Shown here piece by piece: positions 1 through 9,022 of a stretch of 64,000 nucleotides of DNA. Within the stretch, counting starts at the first letter, position 1; every line of letters begins with the position of its first letter. Where the stretch lies: contig AP024629.1 in the NCBI GenBank assembly GCA_019670725.1, positions 4,154,001 through 4,218,000 on the forward strand, in the 5' to 3' direction. Source of the stretch: Alphaproteobacteria bacterium SO-S41 (GTDB taxonomy: Bacteria > Pseudomonadota > Alphaproteobacteria > Micropepsales > Micropepsaceae). The notes under the pieces were generated by a model, which saw only the letters and a program-made list of their open reading frames with translations, had not been told where the DNA came from and did not search any database. The position numbers and the translations under genes were made by a program.

Positions 1-2705
1 TCCAGAAGGTGCCGATCGCGGTCTCCGCCTTCGGCCAGGACCAGCTCCAGAAGCAGAAGATCGACGGCGGCCCGAACCTGGTGCTCGCGGTTCCGAACGT
101 CAACTTCTCGAAGGGCAACTTCACCGGCGCGAACTTCCAGATCCGCGGCATCGGCTCGAAGCTCGTTGCGGCCTCGGGCGATGCGGCGACCGGCGTTCAC
201 ATCAACAACGCGCCCATGACGGCGAACAACCTGTTCGAAACCGAGTTCTACGACGTCGAGCGCGTCGAAGTGCTGCGCGGTCCGCAAGGCACGCTGTACG
301 GCCGCAATGCGACCGGCGGCGTCGTCAATATCATCACGGCGAAGCCGAAGATCGACCAGTGGGAGGCCATGGGCCGCGTCGAGTATGGCGACTATGACAG
401 CGTCAAGCTGAAGGGCATGGTCAATGTGCCGCTCGGCGACATGGCCGCTCTGCGTCTCGCCGGCACGTATCTGAAGCGCGGCGGGTTCGGTGAGAACACC
501 GTCACCGGCAACGACGCCGACGACCGCCTGCTCTACGGCCTGCGCGCGACGCTGTTCGTGCAGCCGACCGACGATTTCAGCTTCTACATCATGTACGACC
601 ACTTCAACGAGGACGACAACCGGTCGCGCATCGGCAAGCAGTTCTGTTCGAAGGACACCGGCCCCGCCAATGTCGGCGGCGTCGCCTACTCGGCGGCAGC
701 CGGCGGCCTGATCGGTCAGGTTCAGCGCGGTTTCTTCAGCCAGGGTTGCCGCCCCACCTCGCTCTACGACCCCACGGCGCTCGGCACGGTGCAAAGCCAG
801 TCAACGCTCGGCGGCCTGTTCGGCGCGCTCGGCGGCTTCCAGACCGGCGATGCCTATGTCGGCAAGATGCAGGACCCCAACGTCCGCAATATCGAGTCCG
901 CGTTTGACCCGACCTACCAGTCGAACACGGACATCTGGGAGTTCAATGCCGACTGGGACATCACCGACAGCCTGCGTCTCTCGGCCCTCGGCACCTACAC
1001 CACGTTCGATCTGTTCACGCGGCAGGATTACAACCGCTACTCGCCGTCGACGAACTTCAACACGACGCCCAACCCCGTGAACGCGTTTGCAGCGCTCGGC
1101 CCTGCTTATGCGACGATCTATGCCAACCTGTTCCCGAACGGAACCGTCAATGACCCGCAGGTCGGCGCCCAGAACCGCTACACAACGATGGACATCTCGT
1201 CGGCGTACACCAAGCAGTACACCGCCGAACTCCGCCTCTCCTCCAGCTATGATGGGCCGTTCAACTTCTCGATCGGCGCGAACTACCTGAAGCTCGATGC
1301 GACCGGCGACTACTACGTGATGGGCAATACGCTCACCGCCTACTATCAGGTGAACAACTTCCTCAATACCGGCAACGCCAACTGCTATGGTGCTGCGCCG
1401 TGCGTCTCGATCGATCCGAATGCCGATCCGGACCGGACCGGTCGCAATTACTACGACGCGTATTCGCCATACAATCTGAAGTCGACCGCGATCTTTGGCG
1501 AGGTCTACTATCAGGTGACCGACGATCTGAAGCTTACCGGCGGCGTGCGTTACACGATCGATGAAAAGACGATCGAGAACCATGCCGTCGGCCTGGGCGT
1601 CGCCGGCGTCGGCATTCCCGCGCCGCTCCCGGGAATCCCAGCGACTTCGACCGTGGAGTTCAAGGAGTTCACGGGCCGTGTCGGCTTCGACTGGGCGCCT
1701 GATATCGGGGCGGATTCGACCCTGGTCTACGGCTTCTACTCGCGCGGCTACAAGGCGGGCGGCCTCAACTCGCCGTGTTCCGGCGGTGCCGGCGTGATTT
1801 GCGGCGCGCCGACCTTCAAGCCTGAGTTCATCAATGCGTACGAAATCGGCACCAAGAACACCTTCATGGGCGGCGCGGCGCAGCTGAACCTGTCGATCTT
1901 CCACTACGACTATGAAGGCTATCAGGTCTCGAAGATCGTCAACCGCGCCTCGACGAACGAGAACATCGACGCCAAGATCAGCGGCGCCGAGTTCGAGGGC
2001 GTCTACTCGCCGGTCGAAGGTCTCCGCTTCAACCTGAATGTCGGCTATCTCGACACCGAGATCGCCGAAGGCACCTCCTCGATCGACACGTTCAACCGCA
2101 CGGCGAGCAATCCGCTGCTGACGGTCGTGAAGTCGAGCGCGGCATCCAACTGCGTCGTCACCACGGCTGCGGCAGCGCAGGCCCTGGCAATCTCGAATGC
2201 GGGCGGAAACCCGTTCGCGCTGCTGGGCGTTTGCACCGTCACCAATTTCGCCACCGCGGGTCAGGCGCTGCTGCCCGGCGGTCCGGTTGCCCAAGGCTCG
2301 AACGCCTTCGGCGCGCTGGTCAGCGATGGTGTCGTCGCCGATCTCAGCGGTCACGAACTGCCCAACGCCCCGCATTGGACGATCTCGTTCGGCGCTCAGT
2401 ACACGTTCAACCTGAGCCCGACCTGGGAAATGACGATCCGCGGCGACTACTACAAGCAGACCGAAACGTTCTCGCGTATCTGGAACGCTTCGTATGACCG
2501 CATTGAAGGCTGGGAGAACGTGAACGTCACGCTGACCCTCGCCAATGTCGAGCAGGGCGTTACGCTCGACGCCTATGTCAAGAACGCGACCGATGAAGAA
2601 GCGATCACGGACAGCTACCTGACGGACGACTCGTCGGGCCTGTTCCGCAACGCCTTCTTCACCGATCCCCGCACTTGGGGTGTCGCGATCACGGTCAATT
2701 ACTGA
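1..2705 (+). CDS. TonB-dependent outer-membrane receptor, 5'-truncated by window edge
   Basis: The frame is open from the left edge (first full codon at 3), so signal peptide, TonB box and the first plug residues lie outside. About 900 residues are visible. The plug begins at once (QKVPIAVSAF) and carries the family signature RGPQGTLYGRNATGGVVNI near residue 97. The barrel includes the usual YSRGYKAGG segment and ends on an aromatic residue (ITVNY), as outer-membrane barrels do. It would import a ligand across the outer membrane with energy from TonB-ExbBD. Several loops carry paired cysteines (for example NCYGAAPC, PCSGGAGVIC), possibly disulphides on the cell surface. The ligand cannot be told. 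A strong hairpin follows the stop. Confidence 0.95.
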   Translation, partial: QKVPIAVSAFGQDQLQKQKIDGGPNLVLAVPNVNFSKGNFTGANFQIRGIGSKLVAASGDAATGVHINNAPMTANNLFETEFYDVERVEVLRGPQGTLYGRNATGGVVNIITAKPKIDQWEAMGRVEYGDYDSVKLKGMVNVPLGDMAALRLAGTYLKRGGFGENTVTGNDADDRLLYGLRATLFVQPTDDFSFYIMYDHFNEDDNRSRIGKQFCSKDTGPANVGGVAYSAAAGGLIGQVQRGFFSQGCRPTSLYDPTALGTVQSQSTLGGLFGALGGFQTGDAYVGKMQDPNVRNIESAFDPTYQSNTDIWEFNADWDITDSLRLSALGTYTTFDLFTRQDYNRYSPSTNFNTTPNPVNAFAALGPAYATIYANLFPNGTVNDPQVGAQNRYTTMDISSAYTKQYTAELRLSSSYDGPFNFSIGANYLKLDATGDYYVMGNTLTAYYQVNNFLNTGNANCYGAAPCVSIDPNADPDRTGRNYYDAYSPYNLKSTAIFGEVYYQVTDDLKLTGGVRYTIDEKTIENHAVGLGVAGVGIPAPLPGIPATSTVEFKEFTGRVGFDWAPDIGADSTLVYGFYSRGYKAGGLNSPCSGGAGVICGAPTFKPEFINAYEIGTKNTFMGGAAQLNLSIFHYDYEGYQVSKIVNRASTNENIDAKISGAEFEGVYSPVEGLRFNLNVGYLDTEIAEGTSSIDTFNRTASNPLLTVVKSSAASNCVVTTAAAAQALAISNAGGNPFALLGVCTVTNFATAGQALLPGGPVAQGSNAFGALVSDGVVADLSGHELPNAPHWTISFGAQYTFNLSPTWEMTIRGDYYKQTETFSRIWNASYDRIEGWENVNVTLTLANVEQGVTLDAYVKNATDEEAITDSYLTDDSSGLFRNAFFTDPRTWGVAITVNY

Positions 2706-2724
2706 TCCGGAATCCGGGTTCCTG

Positions 2725-2748
2725 CCGGGGGCGCTTCGGCGCCCCCGG
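2725..2748 (+). terminator. GC-rich hairpin after the receptor gene
   Basis: Perfect 10-bp stem (CCGGGGGCGC / GCGCCCCCGG) closed by a TTCG tetraloop, 20 bases after the stop of the preceding receptor gene. No clear T-run follows, so it may be a terminator or a 3'-end stabilising hairpin. Confidence 0.75.
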
Positions 2749-2798
2749 TTCCTCCCGGGATGGGCCTAGGGACGCTCACTGATCTTTCGGAACGCCAC

Positions 2799-3161
2799 AT
2801 GAAGTCGATCGCCAGCGATCTACCGACCAAGACCTTGATGCCGGGGACAAGCCTGCAGCTTGGATCCGACAAATTCGCCGACCGCCTGAAGAAGATCCGC
2901 ATCAAGCGGAAACTGACCCAGGCCGAGTTGGCCCGGGTTGCCGGCATGCAGCCGTCAGCCATTGCACATTTCGAAGCTGATCGACGAAAGCCGGGCTATG
3001 ACAGCCTGATCGCGCTCGCGAACGGATTGATGGTCTCCATCGATACCCTATTGGGAGTTGAGGCGCGCACGACCGCGTTTCGCCACGAAGAAATGCTTTC
3101 GGCTAAGGACCGCGCGCATATTCAAGGGATCATCGACATGATGACGGAAGACAGGAAATAG
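2799..3161 (+). CDS. XRE-family helix-turn-helix transcriptional regulator
   Basis: A 120-residue DNA-binding protein. A Cro/C1-type helix-turn-helix spans about residues 20-75 (LKKIRIKRKLTQAELARVAG, then PSAIAHFEADRRKPGYDSL and a hydrophobic IDTLLG end). The C-terminal tail of about 45 residues has no recognisable ligand domain. The start at 2799 (MKSIASD) is preceded by CGGAAC; an ATG at 2760 in the same frame would add 13 residues and lies just after the hairpin, so the start is uncertain. It sits alone between a receptor gene and a convergent oxidoreductase gene. Target unknown. Confidence 0.85.
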   Translation: MKSIASDLPTKTLMPGTSLQLGSDKFADRLKKIRIKRKLTQAELARVAGMQPSAIAHFEADRRKPGYDSLIALANGLMVSIDTLLGVEARTTAFRHEEMLSAKDRAHIQGIIDMMTEDRK

Positions 3162-3172
3162 CGAAGCTGCCG

Positions 3173-4363
3173 CTAGGCTGACAGCGCCTCCGCAAAATGC
3201 GGAATCAAGTGCGCACCGGTCAGTTCAATGCTGCGAGTGACCGCCGCATGCGGAATCGAGCCGAACTGCATAAGGCACATCATGCGGTTGGTGCCGATGG
3301 CGCGATAAGCCTCGAGCTTGCGGCGGCAATGCTCGACATCGCCGATCACAACCGAGTCGAGTTCTTCCAGGACTTCATGCGCCTCCGCGTTGGAGACAAC
3401 TTCGTTGCGCGCCATGCGCTTCAGGAGAGCAATCACCGGCAGTTCGTCAGGGCCGATTTCGAGGCTGGTATCGTCCTCACCGGTAAGGGCGGCGGTGGAG
3501 CGCGGCGAGTTGGGATGCAGACCGGCGCGGATGGCGTCGTACCAAACGGCACGTGGCACCTTGAAGACGATCGGCGCCGCATGAACGTACCAGAGGGCCG
3601 ACCATGCGGCGCCGTTGCGGATTGCCTGGTCACGGGTCTCTGCGACATGGACGAAGGTGAAGATGCCTTTCTCGGGATTGACGAACTTGCCCGCGGGATC
3701 GCAGACGGCGAGGCCCTGTTCATGCTCCTGGATCATCTGGCCCATGAACGAGACTGGACTGAGCAGCGTGGTCCCCAGACAGCCGACACCCATTTCCCCG
3801 GCCATCCGAAAGGACTCGGGGCTGCCGCAGGTTTGCCATAGGCGGGGATGGGGTTTCTGCAAGGGCTTGGGCACACAAGCACGGGCGGGAATGGAGAAGT
3901 CGGGGCCTGCCCATGACACCTCGTCTTCGGTCCAGAAGCGCGAGATGATCGAGAAACCTTCACGCACCTGGGCGCGCGCAAGTTCGGGATCGACGCCGAA
4001 CGTCTCCCATTCCTTGCCGCCGGACTTGGCGAGACCGAGCTCGAGCCGGCCGCCGCTGAGGAGGTCGAGCGTCGCGGCGGCCTCGGCGACCCGGTAGGGA
4101 TTGTTGATGCGGAACGGCGCGAGCACGCCGGCATGGCCGACATGGATGCGCCTGGTGCGCATGGCGATGGCGGTGAGCATGACGGCGGGGGCAGAGGAGT
4201 AGCTGAACTCCGGCGCGCTGTGATGCTCGACCTCCCACCAGACGTCGAAGCCGGCCTCATCCGCCGCCGCGGCCTGAATGAGCGTGTCGCGGAAGAGCGC
4301 GGCCTCGTCGTCGGCGCCCCAGGGCGCGGCACGCTGGATCTCGCAGAAAATGTCGAACTTCAT
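3173..4363 (-). CDS. LLM-class flavin-dependent oxidoreductase (luciferase-like)
   Basis: A 396-residue TIM-barrel protein of the bacterial luciferase family. These enzymes use reduced FMN or F420; in an organism of this type FMNH2 and a monooxygenase reaction are likelier. Family features: EHHSAPEF near residue 47, the strand VGHAGVLAPF, and NNPYRVAEAAATLDLLSGGR near residue 88, followed by LELGLAKSGG. The start ATG at 4363 has GAGGG upstream. It is separated from the cyclase gene by about 100 bases that hold one ATAAC-N4-GTTAT site, so it probably has its own promoter within the same regulon. Substrate unknown; its reaction could precede the cyclase/hydrolase step next door. Confidence 0.88.
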   Translation of the reverse strand: MKFDIFCEIQRAAPWGADDEAALFRDTLIQAAAADEAGFDVWWEVEHHSAPEFSYSSAPAVMLTAIAMRTRRIHVGHAGVLAPFRINNPYRVAEAAATLDLLSGGRLELGLAKSGGKEWETFGVDPELARAQVREGFSIISRFWTEDEVSWAGPDFSIPARACVPKPLQKPHPRLWQTCGSPESFRMAGEMGVGCLGTTLLSPVSFMGQMIQEHEQGLAVCDPAGKFVNPEKGIFTFVHVAETRDQAIRNGAAWSALWYVHAAPIVFKVPRAVWYDAIRAGLHPNSPRSTAALTGEDDTSLEIGPDELPVIALLKRMARNEVVSNAEAHEVLEELDSVVIGDVEHCRRKLEAYRAIGTNRMMCLMQFGSIPHAAVTRSIELTGAHLIPHFAEALSA

Positions 4364-4401
4364 GAGGCCCTCGCGAACTTGGAGTGACGACGCACTTTTT
4401 C

Positions 4402-4415
4402 ATAACGTTTGTTAT
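4402..4415. promoter_or_regulatory. Candidate operator, ATAAC-N4-GTTAT
   Basis: Perfect 5-4-5 inverted repeat ATAACGTTTGTTAT, 39 bases upstream of the LLM oxidoreductase start. The same half-sites recur three times in the receptor/TetR intergenic region at 8260-8384. Likely binding site of the TetR protein encoded at 8421. Confidence 0.7.
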
Positions 4416-4465
4416 ATAAATTCGCCACAGGAAATTGGGCTCGCGGACGGCGCGCGGTCATGCCG

Positions 4466-5407
4466 CTAAAGGACGGCGATCGGGTTGACGGGCGAGCCGG
4501 TGCCGCGCTCGATCCGCAGCGGCGCAACGCTGAGCAGGAAGCTCCAACGGTTCTCAACGGCGCAGGCGGCAGCGAGATCCTCAAGCCAGAGATTGTCGAG
4601 CAAATGCAGACCGATGCCGACCAGTGCGCACATATGGATCGGCACTGGCCAGCCTTCATAGCGCGCGCCGCCAGGCAGCGGGTCATGAACGCCGTCGCCA
4701 CCGAGAACGGTGACGCGGCGCGTGTGCAGCCATTCGGCGCATTCGGGATGCAGGCCGGCGAGCGCCTGACCATCGGCCGTTCCGGTCGGCACCGCTTCGC
4801 GGCGCGGATCGCGGCCGGTGCGGATAAGGACGAGATCGCCCTCGCCGACCGTCACGCCATGCGATCGTTCGGCCGCTTCGAGGTCGGCGGGCGTAATCTC
4901 CGCGGCGGGGTCGAGGAAGGGCACGCCGGCAACGCGCGGCAAGTCGAGCAGGATGCCCCGCCCGACAATGCCGTCCTTCGCCGCCATGATGGAATTGCGG
5001 CGCGCGCCGGTGCTCTTCACATCGGTCGCGGGCCAGCCGTTATACATCTGGCCCTGCACGAAGACGTGGCAGAGCGCGTCGATATGGGTGGAGGCCATGC
5101 CGTGAAACGCGATGCCGATATAGTCCATCGCCGTTTCCAGCCCATGGCCGCCGGGCACACAGGGGTCATCGCCCGCCACCACCATGTGATGCTGCGCGGG
5201 GAAGGGGTTTTCGGGATGCGGGTGGACCGGAAAGTCGCGGGCGCAACTGACGGCGCGGCCGGATTTGACGTGCGTCGCCGCCGCGGCGATCCGTTCGGGC
5301 GTGAGATAGTTGAGCGTGCCGCGCTCGTCGTCCTTGCCCCAGCGGCCCCAATTCTTGACGCGCTCGAACAGCGCCGCGACGTCGGTTCCGGTCCAGGTCT
5401 TCGCCAC
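4466..5407 (-). CDS. Cyclase-family (PF04199) metal-dependent hydrolase
   Basis: A 313-residue protein of the family that includes kynurenine formamidase, isatin hydrolase and polyketide cyclase-like proteins, which hydrolyse amide or lactam bonds with a Zn or Mn site. The metal motif appears as HGMASTHIDALCHVF near residue 100, a variant of HxGTHxDxPxH. Further family segments are GEGDLVLIRTGRD near residue 205 and LGGDGVHDPLP near residue 250. The GTG start is preceded by GAAAGGA. The gene lies 22 bases after the VOC gene in the leftward receptor-VOC-cyclase order, suggesting one transcript. Substrate unknown. Confidence 0.88.
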   Translation of the reverse strand: MAKTWTGTDVAALFERVKNWGRWGKDDERGTLNYLTPERIAAAATHVKSGRAVSCARDFPVHPHPENPFPAQHHMVVAGDDPCVPGGHGLETAMDYIGIAFHGMASTHIDALCHVFVQGQMYNGWPATDVKSTGARRNSIMAAKDGIVGRGILLDLPRVAGVPFLDPAAEITPADLEAAERSHGVTVGEGDLVLIRTGRDPRREAVPTGTADGQALAGLHPECAEWLHTRRVTVLGGDGVHDPLPGGARYEGWPVPIHMCALVGIGLHLLDNLWLEDLAAACAVENRWSFLLSVAPLRIERGTGSPVNPIAVL

Positions 5408-5429
5408 GTCGGGGTCCTTTCAAGGCGCT

Positions 5430-5927
5430 CTAATCGGCGTTCAGCGCTTCATTCGCGCGGGAATGGCGGATGCCGGGTTGGAGTTCGATCAACTCGATCA
5501 GCGTGCCGTCGGGGTCGCGCGCGCAGACACAGCCGATAACGCCGAGCGATTTGGGCTGGGGCTCGATCAGCGCGAAGGTCGGGATGCCCCGGGCCTTCAG
5601 GTCCGCGGCGCAGGCGTGCACATTCTTCACCCGAAACGCGATGATACGCGGCGGCACCTCGCCGGCGAGCGGGGGCGGCACGCGGGGCTGCAGCCATTGG
5701 ATGATGTCGAGCATCGGGCCGTCGGGGTCGGCGGGCAGGTTCATCAGCACACCACGACCCTTGGGCTTCGTCAGCCCGAAGAGCGAGCCCAGATAATCCG
5801 GCCAATCGACCGTGCGGCGGTCGTTCAGAACCGCAAAGCCGAGCGCTTGGTAGAACGCGATCGTGCGATCGAGATCGGTCGCGTTGATGACGGTGTGATA
5901 GAGTCGTTCGATCGACCAGCCGGACAT
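5430..5927 (-). CDS. VOC / glyoxalase-fold protein
   Basis: A 165-residue vicinal-oxygen-chelate protein. The betaalphabetabetabeta repeat is visible as LYHTVINATDLDRTIAFYQ near residue 7 and, in the second half, IIAFRVKNVHACAADLKARG and DPDGTLIELIEL. Members are lyases, isomerases, extradiol dioxygenases or binding proteins with a divalent metal; the candidate ligands here are His10 and a C-terminal Glu in IELIEL. The ATG at 5927 was chosen because family similarity begins there; the open frame to its left reads through the neighbouring receptor gene in another frame. It starts 10 bases after the receptor stop. Confidence 0.85.
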   Translation of the reverse strand: MSGWSIERLYHTVINATDLDRTIAFYQALGFAVLNDRRTVDWPDYLGSLFGLTKPKGRGVLMNLPADPDGPMLDIIQWLQPRVPPPLAGEVPPRIIAFRVKNVHACAADLKARGIPTFALIEPQPKSLGVIGCVCARDPDGTLIELIELQPGIRHSRANEALNAD

Positions 5928-5937
5928 GACCGCCCCT

Positions 5938-8172
5938 TCAGAAATGCGCGCCGATGCGCACGCCGAAGGTGCGGGGCGGGAGATAGGTGTAGTTGTCGAT
6001 GCCGAAGCCGAGGCCGATCGTGTTCGATTGCAGCCCGTCATTGGCGATGACGTCGGCATCGCCGGCATTGCGCAGGAAGGCCGCGACCGTCCAGCGGTCG
6101 CCCGGATCGGTCCAGGTGAGGCCGAGATCGATGATCGAATAGGCCTTCTGGCGGTCGTAGCTGGTGTTGGCCGACAGGAAATAGAGATCGCCCGACCAGA
6201 AGGCATCGACGCGCGGCGTCACCGTACCGAACGAGGTCTCGATGGCGTATTCGGCGCCGAGGGCGAAGGTGTATTCCGGCGTCTGGACAAGGCGGTGTCC
6301 GGCGAAATTGGCGGGGACGCCGAGACGATTGTCGACGGTGACGTACTCGTCGTATTTCGCCTCCATCAAGGAGAGGCCCGCATTCACCCGCAGCGCATCG
6401 GTCAGATAGAAGACCGCTTCCGCCTCGAAGCCCGTGACATGCGCTTTGCCGGCATTGTCGATGCGCGAGCCCGTGATGTCCTGAACGAAGACCTGCATGT
6501 CCTCGATATCGGTGTGGTAGATCGAAGCATTCAGCGTGACCGCGCCGTTCGCGAGCGTCGACTTGAAGCCGCCTTCATAGGAGGTCACGGTCTCGGGATC
6601 GTAGATGCCGGGGAAATTGCCGACCAACTCGCCGCCCGCGAGATAGCCGGTGGCGACGCTGGCATAGATCATGAAGTCGGGCGTCGCCTGATAGGCGAGG
6701 CCGAACTTGCCGGTCAGCTTGTTCCAGCTTGGCTCCACATTCTTGGACTGGAAGAGCGTGAAGGCGAAATCCGGGATGTGGTAATTGAGGAAATCGACGA
6801 CGTGCTTCTCGTCCGCGGTGTAGCGGAGGCCGAGCGTGATAGTCAGCGGGATTTCAGCCGAGGTCTTGGCGAGATCATAGTCGAGCTGCGCGAAGGCTGC
6901 CCATGACGTGGTTTCGATATCGCCGCCGTTCGTGAACACGAAACCGGTGCCGAAGGGGGCATTCAGGCCGGTATCGACGAACTCGAAGCCCTGATTGACC
7001 TTCTCGTTAAAATAGAACCCGCCGACAATCCAGCGCAACGCTGCGCTGTCGTCGTTGGAGGCGAGGCGGATCTCCTGGCTGAACTGCTGGCTGTCCATCG
7101 TCCAATAGTTGAGATGGGCGATATCGAGAGAGGTGCTGTCGGCATCGTTGGTCTGGAACCAGGTACCCTCGGTATAGGCGGTGATCGAGGTTAGTGTGAC
7201 GCCCCCCATGTCCCAATCGAGCGTTGCGGAATACGTGCTGCCGTCCTGATCGAAGGTCTCGGGATAGCCTGCCGAAGTATGACGTGGGTCGGGGTCATAG
7301 ACCTGACCGATAAAGCGGCCCCGATTGACCGCCGGCGCGGTGCCCCAGGCGAGTTTTGTCGCCGTCGGCGCGCCGTTGGAACTCGTGCTGGCGGAAAGCA
7401 GCAGATCGACATCGGGTGAGAACTTGAAGAGCAACTGACCGCGTAGGAGGTAAAAGTCCTGTGCGTCGCCGTCATGCGTCGCCGAGGCGAGGGTCGAGCT
7501 GTTCTTCTGATAGGCATCATGTTCGGCGTAAACGCCGGTGATACGAGCGAAAACCTGAACCCCGCTTTCGTCCGTCGCGATCGGCAGGTTCGCCCAACCC
7601 CGGATCGTGCGAGCGTCATAATTGCCGATCATCGCGTCGATATAGCCGCCGAGTTCGTCATCAGGCTTGTTGGTGATGACGTTCACCGATCCGCCGATCG
7701 AGTTGCGGCCGTAGAGCGTACCCTGGGGCCCCCGCAGCACTTCGATCCGCGAGACATCAAAGAATTCGGGGTCGATCGCCGTCGAGCGCGCCATGTAGAC
7801 GCCATCGACGCTGTAGGCGACGGGCGAGTCGCCGCCGCTGGTCGTGTTCTGGCTGGAGAGGCCCCGCAGCGTGATCACGTGCTCGCCGCCGGTGACGCCA
7901 GAGCCGAAGCGGAGCGAGGGCACGCGGGCGCTGAGGCTCTCGAAGCCGACAATCGCCTGCTCATCCAGCCGGTCGCCACCGATGGCGCTGATCGCCAACG
8001 GCACCTTCTGGACGTTCTCCTTGCGCCGCTGCGCTGTAACGATGACGCTCTCGTCGGCCCGTTCAACGCTCGCTTCCGGTGAAGCCACGGGGGCGTCCTG
8101 AGCAACGGCGGCATTCAGCAGCGCGACACCAGCTGCGTGGGCAAGCAACGCAACGCTCAAACGGTTGAGCAT
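5938..8172 (-). CDS. TonB-dependent outer-membrane receptor
   Basis: A 744-residue receptor. An N-terminal signal peptide ends near AVAQD (residue 25), a TonB-box-like ESVIVTAQRR follows, and the plug has RGPQGTLYGRNSIGGSVNV near residue 145. The barrel closes with GVRIGAHF, ending on Phe. The ATG has GGGAGGG upstream at good spacing. It is the first gene of a leftward set with VOC and cyclase genes and faces a TetR gene across about 250 bases that hold three copies of an ATAAC-N4-GTTAT-type site. The arrangement suggests import of the compound that the LLM, cyclase and VOC enzymes convert. No siderophore gene is near, so a carbon source is likelier than iron. Confidence 0.95.
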   Translation of the reverse strand: MLNRLSVALLAHAAGVALLNAAVAQDAPVASPEASVERADESVIVTAQRRKENVQKVPLAISAIGGDRLDEQAIVGFESLSARVPSLRFGSGVTGGEHVITLRGLSSQNTTSGGDSPVAYSVDGVYMARSTAIDPEFFDVSRIEVLRGPQGTLYGRNSIGGSVNVITNKPDDELGGYIDAMIGNYDARTIRGWANLPIATDESGVQVFARITGVYAEHDAYQKNSSTLASATHDGDAQDFYLLRGQLLFKFSPDVDLLLSASTSSNGAPTATKLAWGTAPAVNRGRFIGQVYDPDPRHTSAGYPETFDQDGSTYSATLDWDMGGVTLTSITAYTEGTWFQTNDADSTSLDIAHLNYWTMDSQQFSQEIRLASNDDSAALRWIVGGFYFNEKVNQGFEFVDTGLNAPFGTGFVFTNGGDIETTSWAAFAQLDYDLAKTSAEIPLTITLGLRYTADEKHVVDFLNYHIPDFAFTLFQSKNVEPSWNKLTGKFGLAYQATPDFMIYASVATGYLAGGELVGNFPGIYDPETVTSYEGGFKSTLANGAVTLNASIYHTDIEDMQVFVQDITGSRIDNAGKAHVTGFEAEAVFYLTDALRVNAGLSLMEAKYDEYVTVDNRLGVPANFAGHRLVQTPEYTFALGAEYAIETSFGTVTPRVDAFWSGDLYFLSANTSYDRQKAYSIIDLGLTWTDPGDRWTVAAFLRNAGDADVIANDGLQSNTIGLGFGIDNYTYLPPRTFGVRIGAHF

Positions 8173-8259
8173 GACGGCATCCCTCCCTTGACGCCCACTC
8201 TTGCGGTGCGCCGTTCCTGGACGCCGTGGTCATGCCCGGCGTCTTCTTCCGTCAATTAC

Positions 8260-8273
8260 GTAACATACGTTCT
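8260..8273. promoter_or_regulatory. Degenerate operator copy, GTAAC-N4-GTTCT
   Basis: GTAACATACGTTCT matches ATAAC-N4-GTTAT at 8 of 10 half-site positions. It is the copy nearest the receptor start (87 bases upstream). Confidence 0.45.
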
Positions 8274-8292
8274 GAAAAATGAAAGCGTTTGC

Positions 8293-8306
8293 ATAACAGA
8301 TGTTAT
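8293..8306. promoter_or_regulatory. Candidate operator, ATAAC-N4-GTTAT
   Basis: Perfect inverted repeat ATAACAGATGTTAT in the receptor/TetR divergent promoter region, with the same half-sites and spacing as the site at 4402. Confidence 0.75.
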
Positions 8307-8370
8307 AAATGTCGCACCCTGCATCGGCCGGGCCGGGCTGTTTGACAAGGTGCGCCGACGCCCCTAGCTC

Positions 8371-8384
8371 ATAACGCTTGTTGT
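8371..8384. promoter_or_regulatory. Candidate operator, ATAAC-N4-GTTGT
   Basis: ATAACGCTTGTTGT, one mismatch to the perfect copies, 36 bases upstream of the TetR start. Placed to allow autoregulation. Confidence 0.65.
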
Positions 8385-8420
8385 AATTTCATCGGCTGGC
8401 GTGACCGGCCGGGCAAGACC

Positions 8421-9020
8421 ATGGCGAAGCACGCAGACCACGAGAAACGCCGGGCCGCCTTCGCCGAGGCGGCTTTCAACATATTAGCCCGCGACGGTCT
8501 TGCCGGCCTCACCGTGCGCGATGTCGCCAGAGAGGCCGGGTTCACGACCGGGGCGTTGGTCCACTATTTCCCGTCCAAGAGCGAACTGTTTGTCGCAGCG
8601 TCCGAACATGCGGCGTTGGTGGTGCGGCCGCGCATGGAGCAGGACGAGGTCGCCTATCCCGGCCTCGAAGGCGTGCGGCGCGTCATCTACGACGCGCTTC
8701 CCCGTACGCCCGAGGCGCGCGCGCTGTGGAGCGTCTGGCTGGTCTTCTGGGACCGCGCCAAAGTCGATCCCGTCATCGGCAAGCTCGCGCGCGAGCGTTA
8801 TGCCGAATGGCACGGCCGCTTGGCGCGGTTGCTTGGCCGCGCCCAGGAGGCAGGGGACCTGAGCCCGAAGGCGGATCCCGAACTCCTCGCGCAGACCGCG
8901 ACAATTCTCGTCGACGGGATCGCGGTCCAGGCGCTCAGGACCAGCGCTCGTCTCTCACCGGCGCGGCAGAAAGCCTTGATCGATGCCTGGATCGACTCTC
9001 TGCCGAAAAAGAGCGGCTAA
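8421..9020 (+). CDS. TetR/AcrR-family transcriptional regulator
   Basis: A 199-residue repressor type. The N-terminal helix-turn-helix spans about residues 10-56 (FNILARDGLAGLTVRDVARE, then FTTGALVHYFPSKSELF). The remainder is a helical ligand-binding and dimerisation domain similar in look to BetI-like TetR proteins (WSVWLVFWDRA near residue 110). It is divergent from the receptor-VOC-cyclase set. Three ATAAC-type inverted repeats lie between them and a fourth before the LLM gene, so it very likely represses the module and itself until an inducer binds. The regulator-site link is inferred from position. Its stop lies 2 bases from the convergent receptor gene. Confidence 0.92.
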   Translation: MAKHADHEKRRAAFAEAAFNILARDGLAGLTVRDVAREAGFTTGALVHYFPSKSELFVAASEHAALVVRPRMEQDEVAYPGLEGVRRVIYDALPRTPEARALWSVWLVFWDRAKVDPVIGKLARERYAEWHGRLARLLGRAQEAGDLSPKADPELLAQTATILVDGIAVQALRTSARLSPARQKALIDAWIDSLPKKSG

Positions 9021-9022
9021 AC

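Noticed and set aside
801-2375. 524-codon open frame on the minus strand inside the first receptor gene
   Set aside because: Arg/Ala/Gly/Val-rich composition, no domain, and full overlap with a clear receptor gene; a by-product of high GC.
4409-5539. 376-codon plus-strand frame over the cyclase gene
   Set aside because: Shadow of the minus-strand cyclase gene; no recognisable domain.
5928-6206. N-terminal extension of the VOC frame into the receptor gene
   Set aside because: Ser/Arg/Pro-rich shadow of the receptor in another frame; VOC similarity starts at 5927.
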